Shown: in pieces, positions 9,266 to 17,975 of the stretch
Position numbering within the stretch: position 1 is the stretch's first letter
Layout: every line of letters starts with the position of its first letter
Assembly: GCA_030540635.1 (NCBI GenBank)
Contig: JAUNVW010000003.1
Location: forward strand, 1 to 64,000
DNA length: 64,000 nt
From: Tissierellia bacterium
GTDB taxonomy: Bacteria > Bacillota > Clostridia > Tissierellales > Peptoniphilaceae
Reading direction: 5' to 3'
Notes under the pieces: generated by a model
What the model was told of the DNA's origin: nothing
Seen by the model: the letters and a program-made list of their open reading frames with translations, nothing else
The model's database searches: none
Translations under genes and position numbers: made by a program

Positions 9266-10644
9266 GATTTAAAAATAAAGTCACCCAATATTTTGTCACG
9301 GCATTTATTTTTCCTTTCATCATCCTTTCGATATTATCGGTGATTTTATTTTCCAATACTTTCCATGATTATTTAACGGGAGAACAAACGAAGAAATTTG
9401 AACGATTAGAACTATTGACTAAACAGATGTTTTTAAACGCTTCTTCACCGAAGGATTTAAATCGTTATCTGTGGTATATCGCCGAAGAAAAAGTCGATAT
9501 TACCTTTTATGATCAAGAAGGAGATATCCAATATCAATTTAGTAATGCCGTCGATCGTTCACCGTTTACGAGAAAGAGTGATTATCTCGAGAAAAAATCA
9601 GCGGTAATCCAAGATGGCAGGAAAATCGGTAGCATAACCATTGGCTATTATGACGACTCTTATCTCAGTCCCGCCGCTTTAAATTTTAGAAATACCCTTG
9701 CATTATCCATCGCACTATCGGCAATTTTAGCGTGTATTATCGGTTTTTTAATGAGTCATTATTTCTCAAAAAATATATCCTCTCCCGTCCTATCCCTTTC
9801 TAAGAATACCGATTTGATTCGATCGGGAAAATACGAAGATCTCGATCTTCCCCGTTCCAATTTCTTTGAAATTAATCAGCTTTCCATGGACTTGGGATAT
9901 CTGGCGAAGGCATTGGATCTTCAGAAGAAAATTAGGACGAGTTATGCCCAGGATATTAGTCATGAACTTCGAACGCCCATTACCAATATGCAACTCCACT
10001 TAGAAGCCATGGAGGATGGAATTATCGATTGTGATAAAGATAATATCCAAATCCTCTTGGGGGAAATTCATCGATTAAATGGTTTAATTAAAGATTTAAA
10101 ACAATCCTTTGATGATGATGCATCAAAAATGAATTATGTCGAATCGACCTTCGAGATTTCAGAAATGCTCTCTCAAATTGTCGACTCCATCGGTCCCCGT
10201 TTTTTAAGAAATGATGTTCAATTACAATTTGATGCTCCCTTTGAAATGGAAATTACAACCGATGAAGATAAGTTGCGGACTATGGTTTACAATTTACTCA
10301 CCAATGGATTGAAAGCAACGAAGGGCAGTGAAAATGCCCATGTTAAATTAGGAATTACGAGGACATCCAATCGATTACTAATCCATGTAAAAGATAATGG
10401 AATAGGCATTAAGCCGGAGGATCTCACGAAAATATTCGATCGTTTTTATCGCGTCGATGATGCAAGAAATACAAAAGATAATGGATATGGTCTAGGTTTA
10501 TCCATTGTAAAAAATATCGCAGATTTACTAGGGATCAAAGTCCTTGTCCACAGTAAAGTAAATCTTGGAACAGAATTCATCTTAGAAATGGATTTAGACC
10601 ATATCAATGGTTTGGAATTATACAAAGCCAAGGAAGAAAAATAA
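9262..10644 (+). CDS. Sensor histidine kinase, HAMP-containing
   Basis: A 460-residue membrane kinase paired with the preceding response regulator. It has a transmembrane helix near residues 11-30, an extracytoplasmic sensor part of about 120 residues, a second membrane helix near 147-168, a HAMP-like linker, the phosphoacceptor His234 in DISHELRTPITNMQ, and a HATPase domain with the N box (LLTNGLKA), the G1 box (VKDNGIGI) and the G2 box (YGLGLSIVKNIA). The sensor domain is not recognisable, so the signal is unknown. A strong terminator follows directly. Confidence 0.94.
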   Translation: MRFKNKVTQYFVTAFIFPFIILSILSVILFSNTFHDYLTGEQTKKFERLELLTKQMFLNASSPKDLNRYLWYIAEEKVDITFYDQEGDIQYQFSNAVDRSPFTRKSDYLEKKSAVIQDGRKIGSITIGYYDDSYLSPAALNFRNTLALSIALSAILACIIGFLMSHYFSKNISSPVLSLSKNTDLIRSGKYEDLDLPRSNFFEINQLSMDLGYLAKALDLQKKIRTSYAQDISHELRTPITNMQLHLEAMEDGIIDCDKDNIQILLGEIHRLNGLIKDLKQSFDDDASKMNYVESTFEISEMLSQIVDSIGPRFLRNDVQLQFDAPFEMEITTDEDKLRTMVYNLLTNGLKATKGSENAHVKLGITRTSNRLLIHVKDNGIGIKPEDLTKIFDRFYRVDDARNTKDNGYGLGLSIVKNIADLLGIKVLVHSKVNLGTEFILEMDLDHINGLELYKAKEEK

Positions 10645-10679
10645 AAAGAAGTGAGAGCTTTTTGCCATCACTTCTTTTT
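10644..10679. terminator. Bidirectional terminator between the histidine kinase gene and folD
   Basis: AAAAGAAGTGA (10644-10654) pairs with TCACTTCTTTT (10668-10678) around a 13-base loop, with T/A runs on both sides. It separates two convergent units. Confidence 0.85.
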
Positions 10680-10684
10680 AAAAT

Positions 10685-11530
10685 TTAAAGCGAATTTTCA
10701 GCCGCTTTGACTACTTGTTTCGCCAAAACAAAGGTCGTAACCGATCCGACACCGCCAGGAACCGGTGTAATATTTGCCACAATATCTTTAACGGCATCAT
10801 AGTCGACATCGCCACACATATTCCCCTCTTCATCTTCGTTGATGCCGACATCGATGATGGTTTGACCTTCGGAAACATATTCTTCATTGACCATTTTTGC
10901 ACGACCAACGGCAGAAATGATAATATCGGCTTCCCGACATTCTTTCTTCGTATCTGGTGTTCTGGAATTACAAGCGGTAATCGTCGCCCTTTTATTCATC
11001 GCCATTAAGGATACGGGTTTACCAATGACTAAGCCCGTACCAATTATGGTGATTTTCTTACCCGTTAAATCTCCCACAACTGTTTCCAAGATATCAATAA
11101 CCCCCTGTGCCGTACATGGGGCAAATCCGGTTTCATCGCCTTGATATACTTTTGCCATATTTTCCGTCGTCAATCCGTCAATATCTTTTTTAGGATTGAG
11201 TATTTCAATGACTTTGTCAATGGAAAGCTGTTCGGGTAATGGGTTCAATACCAAGATTCCATGGATATTATCATCTCGATTTAATTTTTCAATGACTTCA
11301 TTAAAGGATTCTTGATCAATATCTTGATCTAAACTTTCTTTATGAACATTTAGTTCTAATTTCTTGAAACGATTTGTCGCTCCACGTTCATAAGCCATAT
11401 CGTCAGGCCTTTCCCCCACCCGCACAATCGCAAGCGTGGGCGTCACTCCTTTTTCCTTTAATCCTTTTATTTTATCGATTAATTCTCCTTGATTTTGTTC
11501 GACAATGGCTTTACCTCGGATATCTGCCAT
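10685..11530 (-). CDS. folD: FolD-family methylenetetrahydrofolate dehydrogenase, variant active site
   Basis: A 281-residue FolD-family enzyme, which interconverts 5,10-methylene-THF and 10-formyl-THF using NAD(P). It is the last gene of gcvH-fhs-folD. The Rossmann part (GTGLVIGKPVSLMAMNKRATITACNSRT) and the C-terminal PVPGGVGSVTTFVLAKQVV signature are normal. The active site is not. Tyr47 is kept, but the lysine of the usual Tyr-x3-Lys motif is Ala51 (AYERGA), and the usual glutamine before PLP is Leu95 (LVLNPLP). Asp118 is kept. These residues carry the cyclohydrolase step in classical FolD, so this protein may be a dehydrogenase only, working with a separate cyclohydrolase such as FchA elsewhere. 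Clostridial FolD relatives with similar changes probably exist, so this may be a subfamily trait rather than decay. Confidence 0.9.
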   Translation of the reverse strand: MADIRGKAIVEQNQGELIDKIKGLKEKGVTPTLAIVRVGERPDDMAYERGATNRFKKLELNVHKESLDQDIDQESFNEVIEKLNRDDNIHGILVLNPLPEQLSIDKVIEILNPKKDIDGLTTENMAKVYQGDETGFAPCTAQGVIDILETVVGDLTGKKITIIGTGLVIGKPVSLMAMNKRATITACNSRTPDTKKECREADIIISAVGRAKMVNEEYVSEGQTIIDVGINEDEEGNMCGDVDYDAVKDIVANITPVPGGVGSVTTFVLAKQVVKAAENSL

Positions 11531-11555
11531 ACAGTAAATCTCCTTTCTGATAAAT

Positions 11556-11582
11556 AAACGGCCGTCCGAAGACGACCGTTTT
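11556..11582 (-). terminator. Stem-loop between fhs and folD
   Basis: On the minus strand an 11-bp stem with one mismatch closes a TTCG tetraloop (GTC-TTCG-GAC), followed by a short T-rich tract. It sits in the 62-base gap between two genes of one operon. It may act as a partial terminator or as an mRNA 3' stabiliser that lowers folD expression relative to fhs. Confidence 0.55.
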
Positions 11583-11592
11583 AATGTTATTT

Positions 11593-13269
11593 TTAGAACA
11601 ATCCTGTAATTTTTCCGGATTCTTCAACATCAATTTTTTCTGCAGCTGGCACTGTCGGTAATCCCGGCATGGTCATGATGGCTCCTGTAAGAACCACGAT
11701 GAATCCTGCACCTGCAGATACTTTTATATCACGAATCGTTACACGGAATCCTTCTGGACGACCTAATAAAGCCGGATCATCGGAGAAGGAATACTGGGTT
11801 TTCGCAACACAGATTGGAAGTTTTTGGAAACCTAATTTTTCCAAATTCTTCATCTCTCGGATAACTTTTGGTGTAAAGTCTACGCCAGCTCCGCCATAGA
11901 TTTTTGTAACAACGGCTTCAATTTTTTCTGCAATGGGTAGATCTTCATTGTAGCTGAATTGGAATTTGTTCTCTTCTTCTTCACAGATACGAACAACTTC
12001 CCGTGCAAGATCTTCTGCCCCTTCGCCACCCTTTGCCCAATGTTCTGCAAGGACAACATTGATGCCTAAATCTTTACATTTATCTTCAATAAATTTCAAT
12101 TCTTTATCGGTGTCTGTTGGGAATTTATTAATGGCAACAACGGCAGGTAAACCGAATACTTGGGTCATATTTTCAATATGCTTTTCAAGATTTGGCATTC
12201 CTTTTTCTAAGGCATCTAAATCTTCAACACCAAGATTGTTTTTGTCTGCTCCACCGTGTAATTTAAGGGCACGAACTGTGGCCACTATGACCGTTGCACT
12301 TGGTTGAATATCTGCTTTTCTACATTTAATATCACAGAATTTTTCTGCACCTAGATCCGCACCAAATCCACCTTCTGTTACGACATAGTCGCCAAGCTTC
12401 ATGGCTAATTTTGTCGCCATAACAGAGTTACATCCATGGGCGATATTGGCAAAAGGTCCACCGTGAATAAATGCCGGATTATGCTCCAATGTTTGAACAA
12501 GATTGGGTTTAATGGCATCTTTTAATAATGCAGCCATTGCTCCCTGGGCATTTAATTCCTTCGCAAATACCGGTTCATTTTCCCTTGTATAGCCGATAAT
12601 AATATTTCCAAGGCGTTCCTTTAAATCATCGATATCATTGGATAAACATAGAATAGCCATGACTTCGGAAGCTACAGTAATGTCAAAGCCGTCTTCTCGT
12701 GGAACTCCATCCCCTTTATTGCCTAATCCACAAACGATATTTCGTAATTGACGATCGTTCATGTCAACACAACGTCTCCAAGTAATATTACGAACGTCGA
12801 TTCCTAATTTATTTCCTTTTTGAATATGATTGTCAATCAATGCCGAAAGTAAATTATTCGCTGCGCCAATTGCATGGAGATCCCCTGTGAAATGCAGGTT
12901 GATATCTTCCATAGGCACTACTTGTGCATAACCACCACCGGCCGCACCGCCTTTAACACCAAATACTGGTCCAAGGGAAGGCTCTCTTAAAGCCAATATA
13001 CTCTTCTTACCAATACGGTTTAAGCCGTCAGATAATCCAATGGACGTCGTCGTCTTTCCTTCACCTGCTGCAGTCGGTGTGATTGCAGTGACCAGGATTA
13101 ATTTTGCCTTTGGTTCATCATCTTTAAAACGATGAAAATCGACTTTTGCTTTATATTTACCATATAAATCATAGTCCTCATCGCTTAAACCAAGTTTCGA
13201 AGCAACTTCGGAAATAGGTTCTAACTCACACTCTTGTGCTATTTCAATATCTGATTTAAATTCTGCCAT
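11593..13269 (-). CDS. fhs: Formate-tetrahydrofolate ligase
   Basis: A 558-residue enzyme that makes 10-formyl-THF from formate, THF and ATP. It is the entry of formate into the methyl branch of acetogenesis and into glycine synthesis. The P-loop [11 protein letters not shown] is at residues 64-74, and the long conserved blocks ([18 protein letters not shown] and [14 protein letters not shown]) are intact. ATG 13269 is chosen over an in-frame GTG fifteen bases upstream because the AGGTGGGAG ribosome site overlaps that GTG. gcvH ends 15 bases upstream, so the genes are tightly coupled. The length matches the family. Confidence 0.96.
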   Translation of the reverse strand: MAEFKSDIEIAQECELEPISEVASKLGLSDEDYDLYGKYKAKVDFHRFKDDEPKAKLILVTAITPTAAGEGKTTTSIGLSDGLNRIGKKSILALREPSLGPVFGVKGGAAGGGYAQVVPMEDINLHFTGDLHAIGAANNLLSALIDNHIQKGNKLGIDVRNITWRRCVDMNDRQLRNIVCGLGNKGDGVPREDGFDITVASEVMAILCLSNDIDDLKERLGNIIIGYTRENEPVFAKELNAQGAMAALLKDAIKPNLVQTLEHNPAFIHGGPFANIAHGCNSVMATKLAMKLGDYVVTEGGFGADLGAEKFCDIKCRKADIQPSATVIVATVRALKLHGGADKNNLGVEDLDALEKGMPNLEKHIENMTQVFGLPAVVAINKFPTDTDKELKFIEDKCKDLGINVVLAEHWAKGGEGAEDLAREVVRICEEEENKFQFSYNEDLPIAEKIEAVVTKIYGGAGVDFTPKVIREMKNLEKLGFQKLPICVAKTQYSFSDDPALLGRPEGFRVTIRDIKVSAGAGFIVVLTGAIMTMPGLPTVPAAEKIDVEESGKITGLF

Positions 13270-13284
13270 ATAATGTTCTCCCAC

Positions 13285-13665
13285 CTATTCTGCTTCTACA
13301 AACTTTTTGTAAGCGTCTGCGTCCATTAATTCATCGAGTACCGACGCGTCTTCTAATTTTAATTTAACGATCCAATTGTCATATGGAGCTTCATTTAATA
13401 ATTCTGGCTCATCTTCTAAGGCTTCATTGACTTCAACAACTGTTCCGGCAACTGGAGTAAATACTTCCGATGCTGCCTTAACGGATTCAACGGATGCTAC
13501 AGAATCCCCTTGGTCGAATTCATCATCTTCTTCGGGCAATTCAACATATACCACATCTCCCAGTTGGCTTTGTGCGTAATCAGCGATACCTAAATAAACC
13601 GCATCACCGTCTTTTTCCAACCACTCATGGTCTTCTGTGTAAAATAATCCATCTTTAACGTTCAT
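13285..13665 (-). CDS. gcvH: Glycine cleavage system H protein (lipoyl carrier)
   Basis: A 126-residue lipoyl-domain protein that shuttles the aminomethyl group between the P, T and L proteins of glycine cleavage/synthesis. The lipoylated lysine is Lys63 in VASVESVKAASEVF, in the expected hairpin. gcvP and gcvT are absent from the window; instead gcvH heads an operon with fhs and folD and lies close to the glycine reductase operon. This suits a role in making glycine from methylene-THF, or in glycine oxidation, depending on conditions. A general lipoate-relay role is also possible. It has a strong AAAGGAGG site and a good promoter. Confidence 0.95.
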   Translation of the reverse strand: MNVKDGLFYTEDHEWLEKDGDAVYLGIADYAQSQLGDVVYVELPEEDDEFDQGDSVASVESVKAASEVFTPVAGTVVEVNEALEDEPELLNEAPYDNWIVKLKLEDASVLDELMDADAYKKFVEAE

Positions 13666-13747
13666 AATATGCCTCCTTTAAATAATTAAAACTTTCGTAG
13701 ATCTTGGATCGTTCAAGGAACAATCCTTTTCATAGTACTACAATTCT

Positions 13748-13776
13748 ATAATACCCCAAATCTTGTAATTTGTAAA
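13748..13776 (-). promoter_or_regulatory. Promoter of the gcvH-fhs-folD operon
   Basis: On the minus strand TTTACA (13771-13776) and TATTAT (13748-13753), each one base from consensus, are 17 bases apart. This leaves a leader of about 75 bases before gcvH. Confidence 0.75.
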
Positions 13777-13819
13777 CCAATTCGGCTAAATCCAATGGAA
13801 TATTCCAAATCTTTGAATC

Positions 13820-13851
13820 AAAAAAAATGCCGAGGAAAATATTTCCTCGGC
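13820..13851 (-). terminator. Terminator of the selA-selB-tRNA-Sec unit
   Basis: GCCGAGGAA pairs with TTCCTCGGC around a short AT loop (13829-13851), followed on the minus strand by eight Ts. It lies directly after the CCA end of tRNA-Sec. Confidence 0.9.
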
Positions 13852-13853
13852 TG

Positions 13854-13950
13854 TGGCGGGAGTGCGTGGGAGTCGAACCCACCTAAGAGGCTACAAACCC
13901 CTCAAGCTGGTGTTGAAGACCAGTAGGCACACCGGCACCTATCCACCCCC
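13854..13950 (-). tRNA. selC: Selenocysteine tRNA (anticodon UCA)
   Basis: A 97-base tRNA that decodes UGA as selenocysteine. On the minus strand it shows an anticodon arm CTGGT-CTTCAAC-ACCAG with TCA in the 7-base loop, an extended D stem (TAGGT with GCCTA), the long variable arm typical of serine/Sec tRNAs (a GAGG...CCTC stem), a T arm GTGGG-TTCGACT-CCCAC, and an encoded CCA. The acceptor stem pairs GGGGGTG with the complementary CACTCCC through one G-U pair. The eighth position, expected to pair in a bacterial tRNA-Sec 8+5 fold, is a G-G apposition as I read it. It is the last element of the selA-selB unit, and its client genes grdA and grdB lie 7 kb away. Confidence 0.93.
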
Positions 13951-14006
13951 CTGTCCACAATAAAATATACCATAGTTGAAAAAATATTGCAATCCTCTTC
14001 TCGAAT

Positions 14007-15881
14007 TTATGATCGGGTAAGAACCCTTCCTTCCCCTTCCCTTTTCGTGAAATTCTCTCGATCAAAGGCATCGAGTAATAAAAGGGCATTTTTCCTCGAA
14101 GAATCAAGGAGATCACGAAACTCTCCCAAGGTAATCATTCCATTTTCAAGGATAAAGGTCTTGGTTTTTTCCTTTGCTTGTTCATACAAGGCTTTTGAAA
14201 TAATATGATCATCCAATAAAAATAATTCTTCGCCTAAAAGATATTCGAAAACATCCTTTTCTTGACCATTGGTGATTAGCTCATCCTTTGTCAACAATTG
14301 ATATTTGCCATTGGCGATTTGATGCAATATTTTTTCTTTAATCTTTTCGTCTTCCTTCGATAATATCGGCTGGAAATCGGCTAGGGCAATATAATTTCTT
14401 CCACTTTGGAAAACTTCCTTGACAACATCTAAAAGCCCATTAAATTCCTTTGTCGATAATCCCTTGGCAAATTGATGTTTTACTTCTTCCTTTGGTAAAC
14501 CATGGCGTAAGGGATGTTCCTTGTGATATTCTTGAAGTTTCATTTTTATTTTCTCTTCTAAAGTCTTTAGATAATCTTTGTGAATGAATCGATCACGGAG
14601 TGGAATAAGAATTCCTTTATTTTCCAACTCCTCCAAGGCCCTTTGTACTTCTTCTTTGGATTCTCCCGTATAGGAAAGGATCTCGTTTAAATCTGGGTAG
14701 AATTCATTATGTTGTAAAATGTATGCCCCGATAATCTCTGATAATTCTCCTTTTTCTTTCATTTTTAAAAGCTCTAAAACTTCTTCATTGTGAAGATTGT
14801 GTTTCTTAGAAGAAGTATCGATAATCACGCCGCCTCCGATGGTTTTCATCGGCGAATAAGTCCTTGCCACAAAAATATCCTCTTTTTTACAATAAATAGG
14901 CTCTTCCAAACGCAATTGTACAAAACCTTCCTCTCCCGGTTCTAAAACCTCATTATCCAAGGGTACCGCCCGACAAAATATTTCCCTTGAACCATGGAAC
15001 AAACGAAGTCGATCCCAATGTTCCAATGGCTTCCAGGCGTGTTTTGACATCTTGAAACGGACATCGATCATATGGGATTCTTCTAAAGAATAGGGGGCCG
15101 CCAAAACATCTCCCCGGTGAATTTCATCTTTTTTCAAATTTGAAATATTAATCGCCGTACGTTGACCGGCATAGGCGCGATCCACGTCTTGATCATGAAC
15201 CTGAATATTGCGGATCTTCGCGGATTTTTCCCCGGGATAGATCACCAATTCATCGCCATTGGCCAATTGCCCCTCCATTAAAGTACCGGTAATAATCGTC
15301 CCATGACCTTTTAAAGTAAATACCCGGTCAATATTAAGGCGTAAAGGAGCATCTACATCTCGCTCTTCCACTTTCTGACTAATTTCTAAAATCGTCTTTT
15401 TCAAATCCCCAAGGCCTCGCTTTGTAACCGAATCTACAGGGATAAGGGGAGCATTTTCTAGAAATGATCCTTCCAATTGATCACGGACATCCATCTCGGC
15501 TAAATCAATCATTTCATCATCGACTTTATCACATTTCGTTAAGACAATGATTCCTTCTTTGATTTGCATATATTCTAAAATATCAAGATGTTCCATGGTC
15601 TGTGGCATAACCCCTTCATCGGCGGCAATAACAAATAAAACGATATCGATACCGGCGGCACCGGATAACATATTTTTAATAAACCGTTCATGGCCAGGTA
15701 CATCGATAATACCGGCCCTTGTGCCATCGTCTAAATCGAAATAGGTGAACCCTAGATTAATGGAAATTCCCCGATCCTTTTCTTCCTGTAATCGATCGGT
15801 TTCCCGACCTGTTAAAGCCTTGATTAAAGTTGATTTCCCATGATCAATATGGCCAGCTGTTCCAATGATTAAATGTTTCAT
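14007..15881 (-). CDS. selB: Selenocysteine-specific elongation factor SelB
   Basis: A 624-residue GTPase that brings Sec-tRNA to the ribosome at UGA codons marked by a SECIS hairpin. The GTP-binding motifs are clear: GHIDHGKST (about residues 10-18), DVPGHERF and TKCD. EF-Tu-like domains follow, and the C-terminal third is a series of small winged-helix domains (for example around the LSTKEFNGLLDVVKEVFQSG region) that bind SECIS RNA. The start overlaps the selA stop (ATGA), and tRNA-Sec follows about 55 bases downstream. The length is normal for SelB. Confidence 0.97.
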   Translation of the reverse strand: MKHLIIGTAGHIDHGKSTLIKALTGRETDRLQEEKDRGISINLGFTYFDLDDGTRAGIIDVPGHERFIKNMLSGAAGIDIVLFVIAADEGVMPQTMEHLDILEYMQIKEGIIVLTKCDKVDDEMIDLAEMDVRDQLEGSFLENAPLIPVDSVTKRGLGDLKKTILEISQKVEERDVDAPLRLNIDRVFTLKGHGTIITGTLMEGQLANGDELVIYPGEKSAKIRNIQVHDQDVDRAYAGQRTAINISNLKKDEIHRGDVLAAPYSLEESHMIDVRFKMSKHAWKPLEHWDRLRLFHGSREIFCRAVPLDNEVLEPGEEGFVQLRLEEPIYCKKEDIFVARTYSPMKTIGGGVIIDTSSKKHNLHNEEVLELLKMKEKGELSEIIGAYILQHNEFYPDLNEILSYTGESKEEVQRALEELENKGILIPLRDRFIHKDYLKTLEEKIKMKLQEYHKEHPLRHGLPKEEVKHQFAKGLSTKEFNGLLDVVKEVFQSGRNYIALADFQPILSKEDEKIKEKILHQIANGKYQLLTKDELITNGQEKDVFEYLLGEELFLLDDHIISKALYEQAKEKTKTFILENGMITLGEFRDLLDSSRKNALLLLDAFDRENFTKREGEGRVLTRS

Positions 15882-17278
15882 TGATCATCCTCCAGTATGT
15901 TTTCCAGCACTTCTTTTATTTTTTCAAAATCTTCTTCAAAAAGACATCGTATATCTAAAAGATACTCCTCTTCACGGATCATGCCAATTAAATGGATCGA
16001 CGAAAGACGAAGTTTTTCTTCGATGACATGGGCCGGTTGATTGCTCGTTATGGCAATTACCTTTGTCGGCAACTCCTCCATTGGAAATGCGCCTCCACCT
16101 ACCGTTGATACGCCATCGATAATCCTTATCTTAAGACCATCCAAAGAACTTAATTGTTCTTTTAATTTTTCTGCCTTTTCCTGCAACTTTTTCTCATCCA
16201 TCGTCATTAATCGCAAAGTTGGAATCTTTTCCATGGCATCTTTTGGATCTAAATACAATAATAAAGTCGATTCTAAAGCCGCTAAAGTAAATTTGTCTAC
16301 ACGAAAAGCCCGTAATAATTGATTCTTTTTTAATGCATCAATATATTTCTTTTTTCCAACAATAATACCGGCCTGTGGTCCCCCTAGAATTTTATCCCCA
16401 GAGAAAGAAACGAGATCGGCACCCTCCTCTAAGGCTTCCATCACCGTCCGTTCTGGAGACAATCCATAGGGAGTAAAATCGATTAAAGTACCACTTCCTA
16501 AATCTTCCACAACGGGAATGTTATATTTTTCACCGAGTAAAACCAATTCTTCAATGCTCACCGATTCATGAAAACCAAGGATTTTAAAATTCGAGGTATG
16601 AACTTTCATTAACACCGCCGTATCTTCTGAAATCTCATTTTCATAATCGTATAAATGGGTTTTATTCGTCGCCCCAACTTCCACTAAATTAGTGCCGGAT
16701 TCTTCCATGATTGATGATATTCGAAAAGAATCACCGATTTCCACTAACTCCCCCCGGGAAACGATGGTCTCTTTGCCTTTGGCCATGGAATTGAGCATAA
16801 GAAATACAGCAGCAGCATTATTATTGACGATCAACGCGTCTTCTGCTCCCGTAATCCTTGTTAGAATTTCTGTAATAATATTGTAGCGAGAACCCCTTTC
16901 CCCCTTTTTAATATCATATTCCAAATTGGAATAAGCCGTAGATACTTCCATCATATGATCCACGGCTTCTTTTGCTAAAAGAGATCGCCCTAAATTTGTA
17001 TGGACGACGGTTCCCGTTCCATTTAATGTACGGACAAAGGATGGCTTAAAAAGATCCTTTACCGATTGACAGATATCCTGAATAACTTCCTCTTCTCGAA
17101 TGTTTAAAACGCCATTATCCGGAAGATTTAAAATCTTTTTTCGATATCCATCGACAACAAGACGGATTTGCTCCTTGACGAACTTTTCCGAATATTGTTC
17201 CATGAGATCTTGAATTTTCTTTTTTTGTATAATTCCATCGATCGATGGTAATTGCCGAAATAATTCTTTCTTTGCCAC
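15878..17278 (-). CDS. selA: L-seryl-tRNA(Sec) selenium transferase
   Basis: A 466-residue PLP enzyme that converts Ser-tRNA-Sec to Sec-tRNA-Sec using selenophosphate. The PLP lysine lies in LVSFSGDKILGGPQAGI, and the N-terminal part (RQLPSIDGI and LNGTGTVVHTNLGRSLL) is typical. GTG 17278 is chosen as the start because an AGGAGGGG site (17283-17290) precedes it; an in-frame ATG 15 bases further up overlaps that site. It heads selA-selB-tRNA-Sec. selD (selenophosphate synthetase) is not in the window. Confidence 0.96.
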   Translation of the reverse strand: MAKKELFRQLPSIDGIIQKKKIQDLMEQYSEKFVKEQIRLVVDGYRKKILNLPDNGVLNIREEEVIQDICQSVKDLFKPSFVRTLNGTGTVVHTNLGRSLLAKEAVDHMMEVSTAYSNLEYDIKKGERGSRYNIITEILTRITGAEDALIVNNNAAAVFLMLNSMAKGKETIVSRGELVEIGDSFRISSIMEESGTNLVEVGATNKTHLYDYENEISEDTAVLMKVHTSNFKILGFHESVSIEELVLLGEKYNIPVVEDLGSGTLIDFTPYGLSPERTVMEALEEGADLVSFSGDKILGGPQAGIIVGKKKYIDALKKNQLLRAFRVDKFTLAALESTLLLYLDPKDAMEKIPTLRLMTMDEKKLQEKAEKLKEQLSSLDGLKIRIIDGVSTVGGGAFPMEELPTKVIAITSNQPAHVIEEKLRLSSIHLIGMIREEEYLLDIRCLFEEDFEKIKEVLENILEDDQ

Positions 17279-17309
17279 AATACCCCTCCTCATCTTATGA
17301 CTTGATCCT

Positions 17310-17338
17310 ATTGTATCAGATAAATTCTACCCTGAAAA
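17310..17338 (-). promoter_or_regulatory. Promoter of the selA operon
   Basis: On the minus strand TTTTCA (17333-17338) and TACAAT (17310-17315) are 17 bases apart, about 30 bases upstream of the selA start. Confidence 0.6.
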
Positions 17339-17719
17339 ACAATTCCGCAGTATTTAAATCCTTCATCCTTTATGATTAAGGATAATGAAATTCCACAAAA
17401 AATCTTCAGAATATAAATTTCATATCCTTGATGTTGATAAGCATTATCTGCATTTGTGAATTTTATTTTTTTAGTTGTTTCTTTTTATTTATTATTTTGT
17501 ATGGCGCCTATGAAATAATTATTTAATCAATCATCTAAATTGTGTTTAAAAATGTCATGGCTATGGGCTTTTTATAAACATCTTAGGTTTTTAAATTAAG
17601 TTTTTCGTTAATTAATTTCTTATCCAAGGGATAAATCTCCTTTTCCCCTTTTTTCCATGGAGAACTCATTATATAATATATATAGTATGTAAAAGTTAAA
17701 CCCCTTCTATGTTTAAAGT
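17339..17719. other. Non-coding divergent region between the selA and grd promoters
   Basis: About 380 strongly AT-rich bases with no convincing gene. Minor features are a six-base dyad (ATCCTT/AAGGAT near 17367-17385), a GATAAGCATTATC near-dyad around 17444, and additional AT-rich promoter-like boxes near 17680. It is roomy enough for regulator binding but nothing specific stands out. Confidence 0.45.
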
Positions 17720-17748
17720 TTGCATTCAGATCTCGATCCATGTATAAT
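17720..17748 (+). promoter_or_regulatory. Promoter of the glycine reductase operon
   Basis: TTGCAT (17720-17725) and a perfect TATAAT (17743-17748) are separated by exactly 17 bases. The predicted start near 17755 places the glycine aptamer about 30 bases into the transcript. Confidence 0.8.
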
Positions 17749-17785
17749 GGAGTTAGAGTTGAATGATAATTTTTAATCATATGAA

Positions 17786-17895
17786 GATGCAAGAAGATTT
17801 CTTTGTGCGCAATTTTTTACCAAAGAAAACCGAAGGTACAAGCAGTGCAGTCTACCCATTGCCCTGTGAAATTCTCAGGTCCAAGAACTTGTGTC
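17786..17895 (+). promoter_or_regulatory. Glycine riboswitch aptamer (single)
   Basis: The aptamer can be folded by hand. P1 is GATGCAAG (17786-17793) with CTTGTGTC (17888-17895), P2 is AGAA...TTCT, one hairpin is CTTTG/CAAAG, and another is GCAGTG/CATTGC. The conserved glycine-aptamer cores ACCGAAGG..CAA and TCTCAGGTCCAAGAAC are at the expected places. Only one full aptamer is present. The bases after it (CTCTG...CAGAG, 17904-17925) resemble the short ghost stem found with single glycine aptamers. It stands between the grd promoter and grdX, so it should sense the substrate of the operon. Confidence 0.88.
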
Positions 17896-17915
17896 CGATG
17901 ATACTCTGAAGCGAA

Positions 17916-17956
17916 GCGACAGAGAGACAGGGGTTCTGTTTCTGGTCGCATTTTTT
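17916..17956 (+). terminator. Riboswitch-controlled terminator before grdX
   Basis: GCGAC, GAGA and ACAG (17916-17930) pair with CTGT, TTCT and GTCGC (17936-17949) around a GGGTT loop, followed by six Ts. An alternative stem, CTCTG (17904-17908) with CAGAG (17920-17924), would take up the 5' arm and prevent termination. The layout suits glycine-induced antitermination, as expected for a glycine-degrading operon. Confidence 0.8.
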
Positions 17957-17975
17957 ATTGTATTGGAGATATTTT

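Noticed and set aside
17583-17792. A 69-residue minus-strand open frame in the selA-grdX gap
   Set aside because: It lacks a ribosome site, has AT-driven composition, and overlaps the grd promoter and the start of the riboswitch.
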